A stretch of DNA of 16,013 nt from Armatimonadota bacterium (GTDB lineage: Bacteria > Armatimonadota > Hebobacteria > Hebobacterales > WVXJ01): NCBI GenBank assembly GCA_011773575.1, contig WVXJ01000160.1, forward strand, positions 6,891 to 22,903, written 5' to 3'. The notes under the pieces are model-generated. The model ran no database searches. It saw nothing but the letters and a program-made list of their open reading frames with translations, and had not been told where the DNA came from. Positions 13,463 to 16,013 of the stretch are shown here, piece after piece (positions within the stretch are counted from its first letter, which is position 1; each line of letters opens with the position of its first letter). Made by a program: the position numbers and the translations under genes.

Positions 13463-13476
13463 CCGACCTATTACTA

Positions 13477-13504
13477 TCTTCGGCATCCCACAAGGCGAAC
13501 TTAA
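13477..13504 (-). promoter_or_regulatory. Probable sigma-28 promoter for flgM operon
   Basis: Minus strand: -35-like TTAAGTTC (13497-13504) and -10-like GCCGAAGA (13477-13484), again 12 nt apart. Each matches the sigma-28 consensus at 6 of 8 positions. It lies in the only sizeable gap of the block upstream of flgM (13421-13585), where such a promoter is expected. The shared spacing with the fliC promoter supports it. Confidence 0.6.
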
Positions 13505-13585
13505 GGCGAAATTCTCGATTCTGCCGGAAATACTCATACCAGCGCCCCTGTTCCAAGAAGCTGAAATTCCACTTATGCTGAAAAA

Positions 13586-13903
13586 TCAGCCTTCCGCAGC
13601 GCCTTCCGCTTCCGGTCCCGCCAAATCCCTCAACAAAATATCCGCCAGCCCCAAGGTCCCGGTCTTGGCAATCTCCCTGGCAATCTGTTCGTCAAACATA
13701 TCCTCGAAGATCTTCTCCCCGGAACTCTTGGGAAGCAGTCCTCCATCCGGCACTGTCGCCTTCATACAGCGCAGCATATGGGTGAGGAAGATGGCTTCGA
13801 ACTCCGCGCAGGCTTCTTTCAGCCGCTGAGCGGAGTTTGCATCTCCCTGCTCCATTGCAAAGCCAGTCAGGAATGTCGGCAGCAGTTCCACATAGCTGTT
13901 CAT
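13586..13903 (-). CDS. flgJ: FlgJ rod-binding protein, N-terminal domain only
   Basis: FlgJ caps the growing rod. This 105-residue protein corresponds to the rod-binding domain alone: ACAEFEAIFLTHMLRCMKAT at about 31-50, then PKSSGEKIFEDMFDEQIARE (family pattern GExifrdMldeqla) and a helix ending in LADILLRDL. The glucosaminidase domain fused in gamma- and betaproteobacterial FlgJ is absent, so wall clearance for the rod must rely on another enzyme. ATG 13903 has GGGGGAG 6 nt upstream; the TTG two codons earlier is less likely. It follows flgI by 12 nt. A small GCTGA/TCAGC hairpin with a 4-nt loop overlaps its end (13577-13590). Confidence 0.92.
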   Translation of the reverse strand: MNSYVELLPTFLTGFAMEQGDANSAQRLKEACAEFEAIFLTHMLRCMKATVPDGGLLPKSSGEKIFEDMFDEQIAREIAKTGTLGLADILLRDLAGPEAEGAAEG

Positions 13904-13915
13904 TACCAACTCCCC

Positions 13916-15019
13916 CTACAGAACATCCAGTTCGGCCTGCAGAGCACCCGCCTGTTTCACGGCCTGTAAGATTGCCACCATATCTTTTGGTGTCACCCGA
14001 ATGGCATTCAGACACTTGACCAGTTCCTCAATGGTCCCGCCGCCGATCTCGGTGAGCGATGCCTCTGGCTCTTCCGTCTCTACTGTACCGCGAGGGACCA
14101 CCACGGTCTCACCGTCAGACAGTGGGGCCGGCTGGGAAATCGCATAGTCAGTAGTAATCCTTACGCTCAATCCCTGATGCGCCACGGCTACCGGAGTTAT
14201 CTTCACACTTCCACCCACCACGATGGTGCCGGTGCGCTCATTGACGACCACCTTGGCAATGAAGTCAGGCTCCACCATCAGATTGCCTATCACAGATACC
14301 AGTTCCGGAATGCGATTCAAATAAGCCTCCGGAACGGTTATGTCCACAGTCGCTTCATCTCGGGCGGAGGCCAGTGGAGAGCCGAGGCGTGCATTGATCA
14401 CTTCTGCGATGCGAGTTGCAGTGACGAAATCTGGATAGTTCAAAGAAAGTGAGAGGATCCCAAAATCAACGAGATGCATGGGTACCTCGGCTTCCACTAT
14501 GGCGCCTCCCGGAATCCTGCCGACGGTGGGGTGGTTCTTGGTGACTTTGGCGCCCGCTCCTTCGGAGGAGAACCCTCCGATGGAGACCGGTCCCTGGGCC
14601 GCCGCATAGGTGTATCCATCCGCGCCTCGCATAGGCGTCTGGAGCAGAATGCCTCCCTGGAGAGATGAAGCGTTTCCGAGAGAGGATACCGTAACATCAA
14701 TCCTGTCGCCGGATTTCACAAAGGGGGGCAGGTTCGCCACCAGTATGACGGCGGCGGCATTTCCCACCCTTATCTCACGGGCGGGTACCGTGATATTGAA
14801 GCGCTGCAACAGATTGGCGATCATCTGGGTGGTGAATTTAGTCTGTTGAGTATCACCCGTGTTGTCCAAACCCACAACCAGACCGTATCCCATCAACTGG
14901 TTCTGCCTTGCCCCGGAAGGGCGGGTGATATCCTTAACTCTCACCAACTGGCCCGCAGAGGCGCCGCGCACACATCCGGCAAGTACCAGGGCGATAATCA
15001 ATATCTGTCTGCAAACCAT
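13916..15019 (-). CDS. flgI: FlgI, flagellar P-ring protein
   Basis: FlgI builds the periplasmic P-ring around the rod. The mature protein is canonical: VRVKDITRPSGARQNQLMGY, GLVVGLDNTGDTQQTKFTTQ, MIANLLQRFNI, then GGTIEELVKCLNAIRVTPKD near the C terminus. It has 367 residues from ATG 15019, preferred over ATG 15034 because AGGAG (15027-15031) lies 7 nt upstream and the signal peptide then starts directly. The signal sequence is unusual: it contains LAGC (residues 13-16), a textbook lipobox, in addition to a normal A-S-A cleavage site at 20-22. FlgI is usually a soluble secreted protein, so lipidation would be atypical. It lies between flgH and flgJ. Confidence 0.96.
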   Translation of the reverse strand: MVCRQILIIALVLAGCVRGASAGQLVRVKDITRPSGARQNQLMGYGLVVGLDNTGDTQQTKFTTQMIANLLQRFNITVPAREIRVGNAAAVILVANLPPFVKSGDRIDVTVSSLGNASSLQGGILLQTPMRGADGYTYAAAQGPVSIGGFSSEGAGAKVTKNHPTVGRIPGGAIVEAEVPMHLVDFGILSLSLNYPDFVTATRIAEVINARLGSPLASARDEATVDITVPEAYLNRIPELVSVIGNLMVEPDFIAKVVVNERTGTIVVGGSVKITPVAVAHQGLSVRITTDYAISQPAPLSDGETVVVPRGTVETEEPEASLTEIGGGTIEELVKCLNAIRVTPKDMVAILQAVKQAGALQAELDVL

Positions 15020-15026
15020 GCTCGTT

Positions 15027-15031
15027 CTCCT
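15027..15031 (-). promoter_or_regulatory. Ribosome binding site that favours the inner ATG of flgI
   Basis: AGGAG on the minus strand, 7 nt before ATG 15019. The outer ATG (15034) has only a purine-rich AGAGAGAG before it and its first codons overlap this site. Confidence 0.6.
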
Positions 15032-15056
15032 CATCTCTCTCTTAGACCCGCCCTTC

Positions 15057-15632
15057 TTACCAGAGCAGCCGGATGAGCCGATATATCAGCCCAGGCTTCT
15101 GTGAATCACTGATACGGCCTTCGCCGACACTGCTTATGTTCAGTTCCGCCACCTGGGTGGAAAGCACGCTGTTATCAGGGCCGATATCCTGCGTTCTCAC
15201 CAGTCCCGTCAAAGTCAGTTTTAACTCCTCTTTGTGGAGGTTCACGGTGCGTTCTCCGTGGATGCGAAGAAGCCCGTTGGGAAGCACCTCGACCACCTTG
15301 GCGGAGATACGATCAACAAGTGTAGTGGTCTGAACCGCACTCCCACTTCCCTCGGAACTGCGCTCTGAGGAAAGCGAAAAAGAGCGAATGAAATCGAAGA
15401 TGCCGGTTCCGGTGCTGTTTTGCACATCCATCTTCTTATCAGTGTCCGTCTCCGCGGAATGCTCCGTCGAGGAGGATTCCGCAATCACCACGGTGACGAT
15501 GTCGCCCACCCGGTGTGCCTTATGATCGGCAAAGAGAGAACCGGAATAGGGTCCCCAGAGTGAGACCGCGCAGGCCGGCATCAAGATTACCAAAGTCAGA
15601 ATTATTGCCAACAACGGAGTCAGTCTTTGCAC
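15057..15632 (-). CDS. flgH: FlgH, flagellar L-ring protein
   Basis: FlgH forms the outer-membrane ring around the rod, direct evidence for an outer membrane. The family core is clear: SLWGPYSGSLFADHKAHRVG, DIVTVVIAESSSTEHSAETD, LPNGLLRIHGERTVNLHKEE, VRTQDIGPDNSVLSTQVAEL. Starting at GTG 15632 gives 191 residues; AAGGAGG (15638-15644) lies 5 nt upstream. The ATG at 15647 would place that same ribosome site inside the coding region (codons Met-Lys-Glu-Glu). A signal peptide ends near MPAC (Cys21). Enteric FlgH is a lipoprotein with a clear lipobox; here proline before A-C makes lipidation doubtful. It follows flgA closely and precedes flgI. Confidence 0.95.
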   Translation of the reverse strand: MQRLTPLLAIILTLVILMPACAVSLWGPYSGSLFADHKAHRVGDIVTVVIAESSSTEHSAETDTDKKMDVQNSTGTGIFDFIRSFSLSSERSSEGSGSAVQTTTLVDRISAKVVEVLPNGLLRIHGERTVNLHKEELKLTLTGLVRTQDIGPDNSVLSTQVAELNISSVGEGRISDSQKPGLIYRLIRLLW

Positions 15633-15637
15633 TGGTT

Positions 15638-15644
15638 CCTCCTT
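15638..15644 (-). promoter_or_regulatory. Ribosome binding site that favours the GTG start of flgH
   Basis: AAGGAGG on the minus strand, 5 nt before GTG 15632. It starts at the last base of the flgA TGA and occupies codons 2-4 of the longer ATG 15647 reading, which therefore probably reflects a translated-looking ribosome site. Confidence 0.7.
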
Positions 15645-16013
15645 CATGGAGCAAGCCTAATCTCTGCTTGACCCTCGCCTACAACCTTGGCGGAGAAGTC
15701 TTCTTTGCTCAAAGTAGTGCGGAGTCGTACCATTTCACCTCTTGCCCCGTCTTCTTTAGCAACTGCCGGCGCCGTGACAACGACGCCCGAGGCGAATACG
15801 GTTACGGTCACTTCATGTCCCTTCAAAACCAAGGGAAGCGGTTCTGTACAGGCATCTGTTAGCGGCGTACCGGCCATCAGCCTGAGGGTTGTTCGCTGCT
15901 CGGCGGATTCGTCCAGCGCACACAGCGGCTTCCCGCGCAGAGAGAACAGATCCCTTCGCTCACGCCTCACATCCGCGGCCGAGAGTCTGGTATGTCTGGC
16001 GAGATTGTGGCTT
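15644..16013 (-). CDS. flgA: FlgA, P-ring assembly chaperone (5' partial)
   Basis: FlgA is a periplasmic chaperone needed for FlgI to polymerise into the P-ring. The window holds the C-terminal 122 codons; the reading frame is open to the right edge, so the start and signal peptide lie outside. Visible are NLARHTRLSAADVRRERRDL, the SAF-like segment TTLRLMAGTPLTDACTEPLP, LVLKGHEVTVTVFASGVVVT and KEDGARGEMVRLRTT, in the order expected for the FlgA C-terminal domain. The TGA overlaps an ATG as ATGA, but the real flgH start is probably 11 nt further on. Gene order flgA-flgH-flgI makes the P/L-ring module complete. Confidence 0.9.
   Translation of the reverse strand, partial: SHNLARHTRLSAADVRRERRDLFSLRGKPLCALDESAEQRTTLRLMAGTPLTDACTEPLPLVLKGHEVTVTVFASGVVVTAPAVAKEDGARGEMVRLRTTLSKEDFSAKVVGEGQAEIRLAP

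Noticed and set aside
13371..13556. Minus-strand reading frame across the flgM promoter and start
   Set aside because: TTG start without ribosome site; it spans the predicted promoter, hairpin and the first part of flgM in another frame.
1..16013. CRISPR array, tRNA, rRNA, insertion sequence or phage genes
   Set aside because: No repeat-spacer pattern, cloverleaf, rRNA block, transposase or integrase was seen; nearly all sequence is explained by flagellar genes.

Overview
The window is a flagellar and motility island in two convergent blocks. No taxon marker gene is present, so the source can only be inferred. FlgH (L-ring), FlgI (P-ring) and FlgA indicate a cell with an outer membrane. The arrangement sigma-28, then a small charged protein, then a SwrB/YlxL-like membrane protein, together with the FliW-CsrA-flagellin module, recalls Firmicutes-type flagellar loci. 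A diderm lineage related to Firmicutes (Limnochordia, Negativicutes or Halanaerobiales type) or Armatimonadota would fit. This is inference from gene content and not a phylogenetic result.

Plus-strand block (1-5011): flhA (5' end cut by the window edge), flhF, a small two-helix membrane protein, fliA (sigma-28), a small charged protein, and a SwrB-like membrane protein. The genes overlap or nearly touch, so they are probably one transcript. It encodes the export gate, the SRP-type GTPase linked to flagellar placement, and the late-gene sigma factor. No flhG lies beside flhF.

Minus-strand block (16013 down to 5108), in transcription order: flgA (5' end cut), flgH, flgI, flgJ (rod-binding domain only), then an apparent sigma-28 promoter, flgM, flgN, flgK, flgL, fliW, csrA, a second and better sigma-28 promoter, fliC (leader of about 230 nt), a strong hairpin, flaG, fliD, fliS, and a FliT-like chaperone gene. 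It builds the P/L rings, the hook-filament junction, the filament and the cap, with their chaperones and regulators.

The genes form a checkpoint circuit. FliA should read the two predicted promoters. FlgM holds FliA until the hook is complete and FlgM is exported. FliW-CsrA then matches flagellin translation to secretion. The two promoters share an unusual 12-nt gap between the -35 and -10 octamers. I saw no rRNA, tRNA, CRISPR array, transposase or phage gene. The island reads as vertical core motility machinery. The less ordinary parts are the two small proteins flanking fliA, the in-frame stop in the gene before fliA, the altered FlhF G3 motif, the lipobox on FlgI, and the RNA structures around fliC and flgM.
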